Shown piece after piece: positions 24,001 to 32,379 of a stretch of DNA of 64,000 bases. The position numbers and the translations under genes are program-made. Numbering within the stretch: the stretch's first letter is position 1; each line of letters starts with the position of its first letter. The notes below the pieces were generated by a model. The model saw nothing but the letters and a program-made list of their open reading frames with translations. It made no database searches and had not been told where the DNA came from. Where the stretch lies: assembly GCF_011397635.1 (NCBI RefSeq), contig NC_064767.1:22370537-22434536 (forward strand), in the 5' to 3' direction. This stretch comes from Epinephelus fuscoguttatus. Its lineage: Eukaryota; Chordata; Actinopteri; Perciformes; Serranidae.

Positions 24001-26292
24001 GCAGAGAGCCATGATCCATCTGGAGGAAAAGAAACCCCTACCACGGTCAGTATGCAGATTGTGCTTTAAAAATTGTGACACATGTACAATGAAATGGCCT
24101 GCAGAGAAGCTAAGAAGCTTACAGACAGGTACATGCTGTAGATATATATCTAGACTCACTGATTCATGAAAAACCTCCTCCACCAGCTGTTGGATCACTT
24201 TAGTGGGCAATGGCAGGATGGTGGCTTTATGCTGAGATTCACAGGCCTCCAGGATGGAGTTGAGGGTCACCCTGCGGTGGGCCAGGTCCTCACACATGCT
24301 GAGCAGGAGGCTGTTTAGATGGTCACTCAACTGGACTGGCTGAGTGATGAGAGTGGAAAGTCATTACAATAGCTGCGGTGCGAGAGTGTGATGATACTGA
24401 ATCAAAAATGACAGCATTGTATCAGAGGCTCCCACCTGATTTTGAGGTAGGTGAAAATCAACTGACCAGTAGAGAGTCATACCCAGTGAATACACCAGCA
24501 TCTGTGCAACAAAATGAAATGGTTAATGACAAGATGGGTTGGACTTACCAACCAAATCTCACCATAACTAAACCACCTAACTGAGCGTCAATCATTACCA
24601 TTGCATAAACAGAAATTATACAAACTACATGTGGGATTTGGGATTTAAAATGCATGACTAAGCTGACACACAACACCTTGGGGTCGAGCAAGACAGCCAT
24701 ATGCTAAATTATATATCATCTGATAAAATGAAAGGGAATGGACATAGGACACAATAATCAAATTATGATGAAAAACTTAATTAATAATATGTCTTCACTT
24801 TTTTCTTCTTTCAAATAATTTACAGAGGTTGTCTTAAGAATTTCTAAACAAACAATCTAAGCATAATTTAAAGGAGCTCTGCATGATATTTAGAACGTAG
24901 GTTGTCTGTACACAGCTCTCAACATGGAGGTGGCTGTGCTGGCGGCTAGCAGCTAACAGTGCTAACAGTGACAACAGAGCTGACTGTGGTTGAACTGCAG
25001 GGCCGGCGGTACTCTTCTGCAACAACGCCACCCCAATATCAATTGTAACTACCGTATGAGTGCAGGGTAGAATGGCAGTGTTTAGCTAGCCATTGGGATA
25101 CACACACAAGAGTCACATGCACTTAAATGCACGCACGTTTAAACCATCTAACTACAGCAACTTCAGTCTCTGCTCAGGATTCCATCACTCCACTGTTTTC
25201 TTCTTCTTCTTTCATAACAAATGGTTGTTTGCTGCTATTTTAATACTCTGAATATCATATTGAGCTCCTTTAATATGTCAATCATGTAAAATACTCTTTG
25301 AACAGACTAAATAAAAGCAACAATGGTTTTGATTTACATAATGGCTGAGGATACAGCATGTTGTTTTGTACTATGCAGGGAGTGACAATTCCTGCTGCTT
25401 TCAAACACTACCATAAGACACATTGTGATAGGGGATATGAAGCATTTATTAAGTCAGATTACTTATGCCCTAAACTTAATTTGTTTATTTATGAGTTACT
25501 TCAGAGTCTTTTCAGCTCAATGTTAATAAATCAGGGCTTTAAGTGCAAACTTCAGAGCAGTTGTTCCTTTGCTCAGCCACTAGATGGCGTGCTGGCACCT
25601 CAGTCGTCCTTCAACTCTTGACATCCTGAGATTTTACACTCCAAGGAAAGAGACACATGAGGAAATGACTGCAGAGTTTAAAGTTACAGATAATATATAT
25701 TTTTAAAAAGGGCAAAATGAACTAATACTATTCAGTGTTCTGCCATCAATGTCCATGTATAGCTGTTAGGACAGGTCTGAGGATGTATGCACTGACCCTC
25801 TCTATGGCAGGTTTGGTTGAGCTGGCACGGCCCTGCAGCATCTCTGGAGCAGTGAAGGTGGATACCTCATCTGATAGGCCACAATTCTTAAATGCTAAGG
25901 TACCAGTGGCTGACAGCAGCAAGGAGGTGGGGCTTATGATGTTACACATATTGTTGTGACCTGAAAAAAAAAGTGGGAAGTCAGTAATATGTATGATGAT
26001 GCTGCTGCTGATACATTTCTATAGTAAAGTCAGAGTGAAACAGAAATACTGCAGGATACATTCACGTATTTGTTACATGTACACTGCAGGCACATAACAG
26101 TATGGTGATAGCATTAAGACAGGATGAATGTGCACCTACAATAGAGGAGGTTATCTAAAATGCTTTACCCTCATAAGAGACATCCACTAAAGACTCTGCA
26201 GTGCCCAGCAGCAGGGACCAGACCTCTTCCTCCAGCAGAGGTCCCCCTCGTGCCTCCAGTACTTCAGCTAATGTAACAAATGTGCTGCTCAT
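1159..26292 (-). CDS. ptpn20: KIND-FERM-6xPDZ-PTP tyrosine phosphatase (unsplit FRMPD2/PTPN20 type), 3' end off window
   Basis: This is a cytoplasmic, membrane-cortex scaffold phosphatase. I traced 44 coding exons on the minus strand, from ATG 26292-26290 to the donor after 1159, with splice phases that agree at every join except across one unresolved KIND-FERM linker exon. Order: KIND (26292-24160), linker (22269-21538), FERM (21304-18388), PDZ1, PDZ2, PDZ3, a Pro/Ser-rich and acidic linker, PDZ4, PDZ5, PDZ6, then the PTP domain. The traced exons encode about 2,300 residues. The KIND-to-PDZ3 part matches human FRMPD2 most closely (for example [12 protein letters not shown] and LLRGAP.EV.LLICRP), and the PTP matches human PTPN20 (TG.TH.V..L.FT.WPDHG). 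PTPN13 has the same overall plan but five PDZ domains. Flanking mapk8 and arhgap22 support the 10q11-type locus. The final PTP exon with the Q-loop is beyond the left edge. The gene name is inferred from similarity and linkage. Confidence 0.88.
2517..2561. repeat. (CA)n microsatellite
   Basis: A near-perfect CA dinucleotide run of about 45 bases in the intron between the first two PTP exons. Confidence 0.98.
3905..4341 (+). mobile_element. 3' tail of an L1/Tx1-like LINE
   Basis: An open frame (3917-4192) encodes the far C-terminus of a LINE reverse transcriptase: SQEEKYLF, then [20 protein letters not shown], the typical W...M..EV..ME..T helix after the RT domain. A stop follows, then an A/T-rich 3' region ending with AATAAA at about 4330. 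The 5' part is absent, as usual for truncated LINE copies. Confidence 0.6.
4414..4536 (+). mobile_element. tRNA-derived SINE with internal deletion and target duplication
   Basis: The head GGCTTAGTGGATAGAGCAGG is an RNA polymerase III A-box of a tRNA-derived SINE. The tail, with CACACTTGTCTGTCCTATC and AATTAAAGGCTAAAGTGCCC, is that of a SINE family widespread in percomorph fish. The B-box segment between them is missing, so the copy is internally deleted. It is flanked by a 12-bp direct repeat AACACTACAAGG at 4402-4413 and 4537-4548, which defines the insertion. This is not a functional tRNA gene. Confidence 0.85.
4712..5850 (-). CDS. ptpn20: Pre-PTP linker exons of ptpn20
   Basis: Exons 5850-5747 (Pro-rich, [12 protein letters not shown]), 5198-5137, 5093-4960 (acidic, [17 protein letters not shown]) and 4860-4712 ([14 protein letters not shown], then a helix [18 protein letters not shown] that precedes the PTP fold as in PTPN13). 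Exon 5198-5137 is a phase-based call: it has a clean acceptor and a weak GTAAAA donor, is 62 nt long, and is the only length found here that restores frame between 5747 and 5093. It implies an intron of 43 nt. The other three exons are well supported. Confidence 0.8.
5954..6135 (+). repeat. Partial copy of the GGTCCAGTGTGTAGGATTTA element
   Basis: It starts TTTAAAGGTCCAGTGTGTAG and continues with the GGAGATATATTGGCAG and ATAATCACCTGGAAATAA segments found also at 12369, 19437, 60797 and 61437. Only the first third is present. It lies in an intron of ptpn20. Confidence 0.75.
6253..6756 (-). CDS. ptpn20: PDZ6 exons of ptpn20
   Basis: Exon 6756-6595 carries the first half of a PDZ domain with a GLGFALIGG carboxylate-binding loop and [18 protein letters not shown]. 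Exon 6502-6253 completes it ([20 protein letters not shown], then EGTVQLTI) and runs into a Ser/Pro-rich tail. The split after GDILLE at phase 0 is typical of PDZ genes. It is the sixth PDZ counted from the N-terminus. Confidence 0.93.
7140..8320 (-). CDS. ptpn20: Short linker exons between PDZ5 and PDZ6
   Basis: Three small exons: 8320-8283 (38 nt, [13 protein letters not shown]), 8000-7914 (87 nt, [20 protein letters not shown]) and 7201-7140 (62 nt, [20 protein letters not shown]). Each has good AG and GT borders and their phases (2, 1, 1, ending 0) fit the neighbours exactly. There is no recognisable domain. The sequence is basic, then mixed, and probably an unfolded tether. Confidence 0.82.
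7749..7777. repeat. (CA)n microsatellite
   Basis: Two short CA runs separated by a CGGA interruption, intronic. Confidence 0.9.
8402..9135 (-). CDS. ptpn20: PDZ4 and PDZ5 exons of ptpn20
   Basis: Exon 9135-8965 gives the first half of PDZ4 ([33 protein letters not shown]) and exon 8864-8690 its second half ([19 protein letters not shown]). That exon then begins PDZ5 ([13 protein letters not shown]), completed in exon 8612-8402 ([52 protein letters not shown]). PDZ5 has QLGI in place of the canonical GLGF, so its ligand preference may differ. All phases agree (0, 0, 1, 2). Confidence 0.92.
9295..10100. repeat. Two diverged copies of an A/T-rich interspersed repeat
   Basis: About 9330-9560 and 9890-10080 are related in direct orientation. 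Both contain AACTTMCCCAGTT-type, TTAAATATGCAAAT-type and CAGAA.AAATCTGAAC-type segments in the same order. The A/T-rich intron 9136-10429 holds these copies and no exon I can see. Confidence 0.6.
10430..11706 (-). CDS. ptpn20: Long Pro/Ser-rich and acidic linker exons of ptpn20
   Basis: Two large exons, 11706-11186 (521 nt) and 11069-10430 (640 nt), together 387 codons in one open frame. The first starts [20 protein letters not shown] and passes into repeated SP, PSP and TSP units. The second is rich in Ser, Thr and Pro, has a run of nine Pro residues broken by one Gln, and ends in an acidic stretch ([17 protein letters not shown]) before RRK at the donor. This is predicted to be disordered. 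The many Ser-Pro and Thr-Pro pairs are candidate sites for proline-directed kinases. It separates the FRMPD2-like half (to PDZ3) from the PDZ4-PTP half, which is where the split occurred in mammals. Confidence 0.85.
11805..13664 (-). CDS. ptpn20: PDZ3 exons of ptpn20
   Basis: Exon 13664-13453 (212 nt) holds [36 protein letters not shown] and [19 protein letters not shown]. Exon 11903-11805 (99 nt) finishes the domain with [20 protein letters not shown]. The match to the third PDZ of FRMPD2 is close. The intron between them, 11904-13452, contains two nested repeats, one of which ends about 15 bases from the donor of exon 13664-13453. Confidence 0.93.
12369..13437 (+). mobile_element. Inverted-repeat element carrying a second nested element
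   Basis: The outer element starts AAGGTCCAGTTTTTAGGATT at 12369 and resumes near 13315, ending CCACTAAATCCGAGACACTG and CTCTTTTAA at 13437. Between about 12700 and 13313 sits a different repeat (CTTAAAGTTAAGACTAGGTC to CTCACTAAGATAAAGG), which also occurs at 19652-20423. The outer end is about 15 bases from the 5' splice site of the PDZ3 exon 13664-13453. Confidence 0.75.
14172..15859 (-). CDS. ptpn20: PDZ2 exons and following linker of ptpn20
   Basis: Exons 15859-15758 ([17 protein letters not shown]), 15526-15433 ([20 protein letters not shown]), 14903-14818 ([20 protein letters not shown]) and 14343-14172 ([18 protein letters not shown], then a linker). The domain matches the second PDZ of FRMPD2, including YGGIY.KS and the LLEVDG turn. 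The donor of exon 14903-14818 lies directly against a long (TG)n tract. Confidence 0.92.
14748..14817. repeat. (TG)n microsatellite against a splice donor
   Basis: A long TG run that on the minus strand begins right after the donor of the PDZ2 exon ending at 14818 (GAG|GTATACACACAC). A second run lies at 14968-14998. Confidence 0.97.
16009..18251 (-). CDS. ptpn20: Post-FERM linker, PDZ1 and following linker of ptpn20
   Basis: Linker exons 18251-17996 (a charged helix region with [20 protein letters not shown], probably coiled coil) and 17895-17816 (Ser-rich). PDZ1 is in exons 16864-16787 ([17 protein letters not shown]), 16674-16567 ([33 protein letters not shown]) and 16434-16318 ([30 protein letters not shown]). 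Linker exon 16217-16009 follows. The KDP.LGFG..I wording is that of FRMPD2 PDZ1. Phases are continuous (1, 2, 1, 1, 1, 1, 0). Confidence 0.92.
18388..21304 (-). CDS. ptpn20: FERM domain exons of ptpn20
   Basis: Seven exons, about 341 codons: 21304-21233 ([10 protein letters not shown]), 20996-20822 ([29 protein letters not shown]), 20674-20539 ([20 protein letters not shown]), 19358-19220 ([32 protein letters not shown]), 19119-18967 ([19 protein letters not shown]), 18843-18658 ([31 protein letters not shown]) and 18550-18388 ([30 protein letters not shown]). All three FERM lobes are present. FERM domains bind membrane lipids and the tails of membrane proteins, placing this phosphatase at the cell cortex. 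Confidence 0.95.
19437..20518 (-). mobile_element. Reverse-orientation copy of the GTGTAGGATTTA element, host for a nested element
   Basis: The outer copy is in inverse orientation: it starts GTGTGTAGGATTTAGTGACA and ends CTACACACTGGACATTC at 20518. It is interrupted by a 772-bp element at 19652-20423. Its right end is only 12 bases from the donor (20538-20531) of the FERM exon 20674-20539. Confidence 0.75.
19652..20423 (+). mobile_element. 772-bp non-autonomous DNA element with 17-bp inverted ends
   Basis: The left end GGGGCCGTATTCACAAA and the inverted right end GGGGCTGTATTCATAAA match at 15 of 17 bases. The interior matches 12700-13313 at high similarity, which shows a mobile family. There is no coding capacity. 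I could not fix a target duplication, so the superfamily is left open. Confidence 0.75.
21008..21055. repeat. (CA)n microsatellite upstream of a splice acceptor
   Basis: On the minus strand this is a (TG)n tract that ends about a dozen bases before the acceptor (GTCTGCCACAG) of the FERM exon 20996-20822. Confidence 0.97.
21538..22269 (-). CDS. ptpn20: KIND-FERM linker exons of ptpn20
   Basis: Three exons: 22269-22189 (81 nt, [20 protein letters not shown]), 22018-21943 (76 nt, [20 protein letters not shown]) and 21691-21538 (154 nt, [20 protein letters not shown]). They join each other and the FERM exons in phase 1, 2, 0. They are Arg/Ser/Pro-rich and probably disordered. The exon at 22269 must begin one base into a codon, whereas the KIND exon at 24160 ends on a codon boundary. 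So at least one more linker exon lies in 22270-24159; I could not settle it. Confidence 0.7.
22460..23105 (+). mobile_element. Decayed L1-like LINE ORF2 3' end
   Basis: Broken frames on the plus strand give [18 protein letters not shown], the cysteine/histidine motif of L1-type ORF2 tails, and further on [18 protein letters not shown], the usual C-terminal helix. Several stops and frameshifts separate them. It lies in the large intron region between the KIND and FERM exons of ptpn20. Confidence 0.65.
23395..23830 (+). repeat. Interspersed repeat shared with 43055-43652
   Basis: Shared segments include CATAGTCAGTGTAT and GCAGATGTCAGTCGGCACGC, followed by GGAGAAGCAGG, and the AAAAAATCAGTATCAGT motif further on. 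Both copies are intronic. Confidence 0.65.
24160..26292 (-). CDS. ptpn20: KIND domain exons and start codon of ptpn20
   Basis: Four exons sum to 534 nt (178 codons): 26292-26169 from the ATG ([35 protein letters not shown]), 25960-25797 ([22 protein letters not shown]), 24501-24436 ([20 protein letters not shown]) and 24339-24160 ([20 protein letters not shown]). KIND is a catalytically dead protein-kinase C-lobe fold used for protein binding. The APE-like APEML and the YSLGMTLYW helix correspond to kinase subdomains VIII and IX. The start was chosen because it aligns with the FRMPD2 N-terminus; an acceptor lies about 25 bases upstream, so untranslated exon(s) should exist further right. Confidence 0.92.
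24868..25273. mobile_element. Short inverted-repeat element
   Basis: The ends are TTAAAGGAGCTC and GAGCTCCTTTAA, perfect inverted repeats of 12 bases about 406 bp apart. The interior is non-coding. It lies in the KIND-region intron 24502-25796. Confidence 0.6.
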
Positions 26293-28950
26293 CCTGCACA
26301 CATTCCAAGCACGCACCTGAGGATGTGCACACACACATACATAGAAAACACACACGTACAAACCAGAAACACTTGTTAGAGCTTTTGTTCAAGGTCATTC
26401 TAAAGAGAGGTTTCATTTTTCTGGCTTTTGCTCTGTATTCAAATCAAACATCTACATCTGAATATCTTATATGTCTTTCAACACTCATTAAAACTATAAA
26501 CTGCATTAGTAGGATGATTTTCTTTGCTGACTGTCAAGCTAGTTATCCTCTGAATTCTTCTCCCACCACCCTCACTGCACATTCGCCTTCACATCCCTCC
26601 GTGAGGGTATTACTGTGGTTGTCAAAGCCTGTCACCAGTATTTTGTCTTCAGAGACAGTTATGAGAGATAGATCTGAGGAAAAAGACAGTTCTCTGCACT
26701 GGACTGCGATTAGATTATCTTACTCCATTAGACTCACTGCTTCTCGCTCTGTTTCTGCCCCTCCCCATTTCCTAATAGGCTTTCTTCTGACCAGAGGGCT
26801 GTTCTGAGGGAGCTGTGTTTCTGGCACCAAAGCAACTGTGTCATCATGATGCCATGTTAGTTTGTTGTCACCTGCTGTGTCGGTATTACTACAACTATAT
26901 ACAGCTGAGAATGTGGTAGAAACCAGGCAGACAGACAGACAGGGGATGCTGTAGGAAATACAAAGATGCTTTCTCACTTTGAACATTACTCACAGTCATT
27001 TCATGCATCAATTATATAAAATGTATAATTCATATTATTTTGACTACATTATGGATTTAGTTCTTTCTTTTCTCTTTAGACACACATTAGATGAGGTAGA
27101 TACATTAAAACTGAATAAACTACACAGTTAAGTATCAATGCATTCCAAGAAAGTGCCTTATTTTTAAATAAATTGTACATTGCTTTAAGTCTGGGTGGAT
27201 CAGAACACCCGATTAGACTTGACCTGAAAGTGCCATCATTTTGGAAGATTCCAGTAAAAACTAGCACGAATATTTCCATTTGTATCTGTCCCAAAGGGCA
27301 GAAATCACTGCAACACACTGATGTTTAAAAAGTCTGAGAAAGCTTTTACTGCACGCCCAACCTCAGAGAAAGTGTTGACATGAGAATATACTGTAAGTAA
27401 AAACTGAAATGCTGCTTTCTTCCAGGTTTAACTGCATCTTCTCAAACAAATTTTAAAAAAATCAAATCATTATTGATGCATAGTAACATTTTTTTCCTGT
27501 AAATGTTTCAGAGCAGTGACACAAAAGGCTACTCACACAGCTAACCACACAGTGCACTGAACGAAGCAACATGCCTCCACTAACACAAACCAACCCAATT
27601 ACTCTAGGCCTGATTATCCCGCACTTAAACTGAATTTATCCTCGGCTTGTGACACCCACTGTCGACTGAATTCGAGGAAAGTTGCACAAGATTAAACGTG
27701 TGGCTAAAAACAAAAACACCAATGCAACCGTGACGTCACAAGGTCACCTAAAAAATGCACAAGGTCATTTAAATCAGTGTTTAAACTATAGTATTGAAGA
27801 GAAGTATAAAATAATCCGACTGCATCCCTGCATGCCGGTTTGTCGTTATGATGAAGGGATTGAAGAGGAAAGTAGGAACCCTGCCAGGTGCACCCACCCG
27901 TCCACTGTAGAGCACAAACTTTCACAGCTGTACTCCCTCAAAGTGGTCTGTCTACAGGTGTAAAGCTACTGTTGTGACTGCTGCAGGGACCAACACAGCA
28001 ACCTGGCTATTGCTTGCTACTTAAATGAACACCATTGTCATGTATTGCTAGATTTCTGGGGGGAAAACATAAAGAAACTGTGCTTTGCATATAACAACAT
28101 GGCTTTTACCTGAACCATGTTGACTGTCGAGACCATGTGTGACCTCTCCTGCCCTCTCTCCACATTAACATCAAACTTTTGCATCCTATTACAGCATCTG
28201 CATCTGAAGATCTCTCTTCTGCAATTGCAGGATATGTTTTGCTGTCCAAATCCAGCTCCTTTAGTATCTAATAATCTGATAACATGTCCAGCTCACACAG
28301 TTTTTTTCCTCCTGGGTGTAAAGGCATCTTTATTCTCCTATTGATTATGTTTGGACTGAAATGCAGTCAACGACTATTATCCTGTTACATACAAACCACC
28401 CCTGTGATCCATTAAGCAGACACCCACATGATGTGGACACAGACAGAGGAGAAGCTGTACTGTATCCTTGGGAATTTGGGACAATATGCCTCTTCAGGAT
28501 CTAGGTCTCTTACAGCCTTCTTTCTCACTACACTGACAATGAATTCCCACGCTTATGTGCCATGACAAAGTATGATAGTGTGCACCTACAGTGCTCAGAG
28601 TCCTGGTTATGTAGCCACAGCATAAGCAGCCAAACAACACCTTTCACCGAGATGATTTTGTCGTCACAGGCCTGAATATGAAGGCTATACTATGCATTAC
28701 TCTTAAAGGTAAATCTCATTACAGCCCTGTGGATGTATATCAAGGGCTGGTGCCTAAAGTGAATGACTTTACATGTGAAATCTGAGAAGAAATGTCTGTA
28801 AACATGAAGACAAGCACATCATTTCAGCAAAGTGTCAAACAGCAGCACTGTAGGAAGGAGGGAGATGATACAGAATAGCTCCACATTACCTGGTACCATA
28901 TGTAACCTATGTCAGCGGTCTGATCCTTTGTATTATCTTCAGTGCTGCCA
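26293..28950. other. Upstream region of ptpn20, no exon recognised
   Basis: It contains an acceptor-like AG about 25 bases before the ptpn20 ATG, implying an untranslated exon further right. Otherwise I see no coding segment, structured RNA or clear repeat apart from a short CA-rich stretch near 26329-26357. Confidence 0.4.
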
Positions 28951-28954
28951 CCGC

Positions 28955-29545
28955 GGATCCAAAATAATCCTTGTGATCATCGCATTGCTGTTTTGACGTC
29001 CTCTCGGAAAACGCTGCTCGGCTCTGGCAGGTAATTCATCAATGACATTAACTATACATGGTGCCCCATTCATTTGCTCTATCTCCACCAGCACCACGCT
29101 GAAGATCTGAAAAGTTTTTTGCTGTAATTGGGGCTATTCTTAGCGTCTCGCCTTTAAACACATAATTGGATTAGCCTCGCGGTTTGACAGCGACAGGTCA
29201 GAGCCACCAATAGCGGGTGGCGTGAGATCAGCTACACCGATTTAACTAAATCCGTCTGACGCCCAAAGGTGCGGTGGATCCCCGGCGGTAGGTGCACTAC
29301 AGAGAAGCCTGGAAAAGACGAACGACCTCGGCCAGACGAGTGGATTGTAGCCTGCTGCTGTCGGGCTGCTCCCCCACGATGATCATAACACTGCGGGCTC
29401 TCTTCGAACAAGGGGTAAGAAACCGTAGTAGCCGTGTGTTGCAGGGGGAGTCGGTGCTGGGACGTGTATCCATGCCGCTTATTGCGCGCAGCTTGTCTCT
29501 GCAGGCCCCGGGGTATCTGCGCAGGGACAAGGATAAATAACAAGC
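28955..29545. promoter_or_regulatory. CpG-rich segment, candidate ptpn20 promoter
   Basis: By eye this stretch has many CpG dinucleotides (GCGCGCAGC, CCGGCGG, GACGAACGACCTCGG and others), while flanking DNA has few. Its place about 2.7 kb upstream of the first coding exon of the minus-strand ptpn20 fits a promoter. A plus-strand donor-like CTGGCAG|GTAATTC at about 29032 means it could instead serve the plus-strand gene. This is inferred from base composition only. Confidence 0.4.
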
Positions 29546-30034
29546 ATCCCGGGCTGTCAGGTGGGTGCAGGGAGAATTTAAACTACTCAGCGCTAAGTTA
29601 ACGTAATTTTACCTAATGTCCTTACTCAGTCACATGCCTTCGCAGAGCATGGCTCCGTGCATACAGCCGTTGTTGTAGTGTGTAGAAACTGATGCATGAA
29701 CTCCAGGCGGTACCCTGAATACTATGCTACAGACTCCTGCAGAGCCTGTGTATGTCATAGTCCACAAATGATCCCACAGTTTCATGTGGAAAGGAGATAA
29801 GATCCACGGGCTGACAGAAGATACCTATTGTCTGATGACAGTGATCATGCAAATAATATCCTTCAGTTGTTGTATAGGTGTGTATGATCACTGCAGCATC
29901 ACTGTTTACCATAGAAACAGACAAAACCTGGCCTACGTGCCCATTGGATCCTGCATGAACACAAACTAACCAGCTGACTAACTAACTTACTAACTTATTT
30001 ACTTACTTACCTTCTTTGTAAGGACATGGGACTG

Positions 30035-31155
30035 TTAAAGGGGAACTACACCCATTTTCAAAAGTCATACATGTTATTCCTATGGTCTAAGACAGTCCAA
30101 AAACATGTGTAAAGATGAATAACTCTCTTCCAAATCCAAAAACTAGAGTGCTAGAACTCAAATTTGTCATGTCATTGGATATAATGTATGAAGCTGCTCT
30201 GTAGATGATGAATTGAGAAAGATGTTCTAGATGACACTGACTATATGGGTACATTTTCTGTTTCAGATCTGACAACACTACAATAGAATAAAGCTCATTC
30301 TGGTCTAAAAAAGAAAACAAACTTTGTGTTGGTCCAAAAAATCAGTCTTGTCTGTAGAGCCACATAACAAGTTTAAGACTTACTTCTTTTCAGGGATGCA
30401 TGATAATATCAGTATGTAATTGGTATTGGCTGATATCGGCTTTAAAATGAACAGAATTGGCCAACATGTTTTTTCTTATTTTGTACAATGAATATATGAT
30501 ATATGCATTGGAAAGTATTATATTTCATGTCTTCATGTGCCGGTGGGCAATCACAATAAAAATGTGCATGCATGCTACTTCCATATCACAGAGAACACAG
30601 TGTAGCTCCAACCACTGTCACATTTTATTGTCAGCTGTTGCAAAATAGAGTCTCAAATCAGAGGGGAAAAATAGCTGGGGTCATGAAAAAAAGCTAGCAT
30701 TCTCGCTAATGGTGCATGTACAAATTAACACACAAGTGACATTAACTAGCATAAACCATCATGCTCTGAACAGGCAAATCATAGACAATAACAAAAGATG
30801 ACATTTGCATAATGGAACAGAATACAGCAAACTTAACAGCAACTACAAACTACTCAGTCCAGCATGCTGGGAAATGTGGGCGTCACTACAATATAATAAT
30901 AATTCCTCTACAGAAGAAACTTGATCATTAAAATTAGGTAAAAAAGTGGATATATTGATATCTGTATCAGTCATCGGCCAAATAAGATGTTACATATCGG
31001 CATTGGATATCGGCAAAAAATCCAATATCATGCATCCCTACTTCTCTTGTTTTTGGCTTTGAGAGTAGCTAATGTATTGTAAAGTATTGATGGAGCTTTC
31101 CTGGCCATGGATATAACATGTTGGAATTCTTACTTTAGGTGGAGTTCCCCTTTAA
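30035..31155. mobile_element. Inverted-repeat element (TTAAAGGGGAACT ends) interrupted by a hAT MITE
   Basis: The left end TTAAAGGGGAACTACACCCA and the inverted right end TTAAAGGGGAACTCCACCTA match at 18 of 20 bases. The element is split by the 650-bp insertion at 30391-31040. Without it the element is about 460 bp, a typical MITE size. It is intergenic between ptpn20 and mapk8. Confidence 0.8.
30391..31040. mobile_element. hAT-type MITE with 8-bp target duplication
   Basis: The ends CAGGGATGCATGATAATATC and (inverted) TAGGGATGCATGATATTGGA fit the hAT terminal consensus YAGGGRTG. The flanks CTTCTTTT (30383-30390) and CTTCTCTT (31041-31048) form an 8-bp duplication with one mismatch, the hAT length. 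There is no coding capacity. It is inserted inside the element at 30035-31155 and is therefore younger. Confidence 0.85.
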
Positions 31156-31888
31156 TACCACTCAAGATTTATGCATGGTATTTTGTCTGTTCACCAAGTG
31201 ATCAAAGCCTGATTAAAACGGTCCTGATGTAAGAAACCTCTTCAGAAGACAGTGATAACTCAGATCATCTGTTAGTCCACAAATATACAGAAGACCTGTC
31301 AGTCATAAAAACAGGTTTCTAACGCCAAGACTATTTGTTTCCAAATTCTAAAAGGCATTCAAATACTCATGTACACCAACCTACTGGCCTAATTTAAGTA
31401 GACCTGAAGAGGAAAGATTAATTTAACCATTGACTCTTCTGCTTGAAGCTGTGTTTCACTGTATGCCCTTTATGTGGACATTAGACTGTCCTTCCATTTA
31501 CCGCCGTGAAGGACTTTGCAGTAAGGACAGTTTGTGGGGCGACGTGGGCATCAGTTTTCAAAGCATTAAGTGTTAGTTACAGAAAAAAAATGTGAATGAC
31601 GTTTTCACCTGCAGTGGTCCATAAACCATTCAGCCTGGCACTTCCTTTTAGCATACTCTTTATTGTCACCAGAAAAAGACATTTTATGAAATATAAAGCA
31701 AGAAAATAATGTAGTCTTGTATTCCACTCTTCATTACAGCAATATTGGAAATGCCCTTTTCATTTAACAGAACTTGTAATGTGCTGTTGGACTGTCTGTC
31801 ATGTAGTACGGAGTATGGACATAAAGAGTATTAAATAACATCTAATTCATCATGTTTTAAACGGAAGTGGGCCAGTTTATGTATGTAC

Positions 31889-31889
<1 letters not shown>

Positions 31890-31952
<63 letters not shown>
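31890..31952. repeat. (GATA)n microsatellite
   Basis: About sixteen tandem GATA/TAGA units. The rest of 31156-32380 shows nothing I can annotate. Confidence 0.98.
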
Positions 31953-31953
<1 letters not shown>

Positions 31954-32379
31954 AAGACAGATCAAGATCTTTTTGCAAAATAGGCCTGAGTACAGCTGGT
32001 ATGAGAAAAACAAACACGCATAACTAAAGGACACACCATCAGAGACAATAACAGGCATAATTAAATAGATTTGGAGATGGTTTGCATTAAGTCAGTTGGT
32101 CTTATTATATTGATAAAGGTGGAGAGCATTGTTTTACACATTGGTAAATAAAAATCCTCCATAGGTGTTCAGCTGGGTTTATGACTGTAAACGCCACAGT
32201 GTTTTATTCATGTAGTTTTCATACTCACCAAACCATTCAGTGAGATCCGGTGCACAGACGCATCCGCATCTGAATTCTTCCTCCACTCTTTTATTCAGCT
32301 TTTTTCCTTTAATTCGCCCCCATGTCTGTAGATGGACAGGCGGAAGGATGGATAGATGGAGGAGGTGGTGAAGTGGTGG

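Noticed and set aside
29232-29543. Open frames on both strands in the 29.2-29.5 kb CpG-rich block
   Set aside because: Frames on both strands overlap in GC-rich DNA where stops are rare; no similarity or splice sites support coding.
31890-31952. Regular short repeats as a possible CRISPR-like array
   Set aside because: A plain GATA tetranucleotide microsatellite with no spacers, in a vertebrate genome.
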